From Prunella strophiata (Eukaryota; Chordata; Aves; Passeriformes; Prunellidae), in the NCBI GenBank assembly GCA_036583965.1, contig JAZBQD010000030.1, positions 55,429,551 to 55,493,550 on the forward strand: a stretch of DNA of 64,000 nt. Direction: 5' to 3'. Positions 63,609-64,000 of this stretch are shown piece by piece (the first letter of the stretch is position 1; each line of letters starts with the position of its first letter). The position numbers and the translations under genes were made by a program. Below the pieces are notes generated by a model. The model searched no databases. It worked only from the letters and a program-made list of their open reading frames with translations, and had not been told where the DNA came from.

Positions 63609-64000
63609 TTCTTGTATCGCAGAAACTGTTCGTATTCCTAAAAGCAGAACTGAACCTAGTGATGGAGACACATCACACTACCAAGAGGACCCAAAATAAG
63701 GAGGTATGCTTATTAAACTATGATTTAAATTAACAACACAATCCAAGATACTGGAATCTACTCTATTGCCAAAATACTACCTTATTTTGATGGAAATTTT
63801 AACCTCATCCTTGCTCTAGTGATAGACCAGAATGGCAGTGTAACCAGGCCTTTGTACAAATTTCAGCACTTGGGTTAAATGAAGCAGAAAGATTGGACTT
63901 TATTCTCCTTCCCACGTAATTCATGCTCTACAAATAATTGGTCTTCACTTCCTGGTACACTGCAGGTCTGTTCCAACTTGCTCAGTTATAGCAACCAACA

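Larger units (their letters stand above)
16512..64000 (-). other. DGKH: Long DGKH 5' intron and/or upstream region (incomplete)
   Basis: Sequence upstream of the first recognised DGKH exon. The known long isoform starts in a GC-rich N-terminal exon, and no such exon or CpG island is visible through 64000, so most or all of this is probably intron 1 of the long transcript. It contains the repeats listed separately and one candidate alternative first exon near 47.7 kb. Unlisted stretches longer than 300 bp (for example 16.6-18.8, 21.3-23.6, 25.1-26.6, 26.7-31.4, 34.9-39.4, 39.5-45.1, 47.9-54.7, 58.0-60.3 and 61.4-63.3 kb) are AT-rich, with nothing beyond small low-complexity runs or the motifs noted. 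Confidence 0.65.

Overview
The window looks like AT-rich, CpG-poor, gene-sparse vertebrate nuclear DNA from a bird, probably a songbird (passerine). The evidence is many CR1 LINE fragments in both orientations, avian-type endogenous retroviral LTRs, and two spliced exons with vertebrate splice sites. The repeat assignments rest on recognising the families by eye, not on a search.

The only gene I can support is DGKH (diacylglycerol kinase eta) on the minus strand, transcribed from high to low coordinates. Two adjacent phase-0 exons, at 16401-16511 and 14107-14187, encode the first part of its N-terminal pleckstrin-homology (PH) domain. The next PH exon should lie to the left of base 1, and I did not find it in the 14.1 kb available. 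The usual GC-rich first coding exon was not found up to 64000. The window is therefore mostly two large DGKH introns: at least 14.1 kb after the second exon and, if transcription starts further right, at least 47.5 kb before the first. Nearly all open reading frames elsewhere are chance frames or repeat relics.

Layout: 1-14 kb is intron with a 270-bp AAAAGG hexamer tract (1573-1844) and a 1.2-kb CR1 (about 3965-5193). 14-16.5 kb holds the exons with a CR1 between them. 16.5-33 kb is intron with an ancient CR1 (19.9-21.25 kb), a long CR1 (23.66-25.06 kb), a polypyrimidine tract, a CTCF-like motif and an A-rich tract. 33-35 kb holds a tandem MEF2-like pair and a long, about 94% identical inverted repeat with an 894-bp spacer. 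39.4 kb has a small CpG-dense patch. 45.2-45.6 kb is a GC-rich block resembling ERV-derived avian repeats. 47.65-47.9 kb has promoter-like architecture on the DGKH strand, followed by a short ATG-started segment whose donor is in phase with the first PH exon. 54-64 kb is repeat-rich, including an LTR (60365-61373) interrupted by two CR1 insertions.

The observations most worth following up are the candidate alternative DGKH promoter/first exon near 47.7 kb and the long inverted repeat at 33547-34888, which would fold into a long double-stranded hairpin in the DGKH pre-mRNA.
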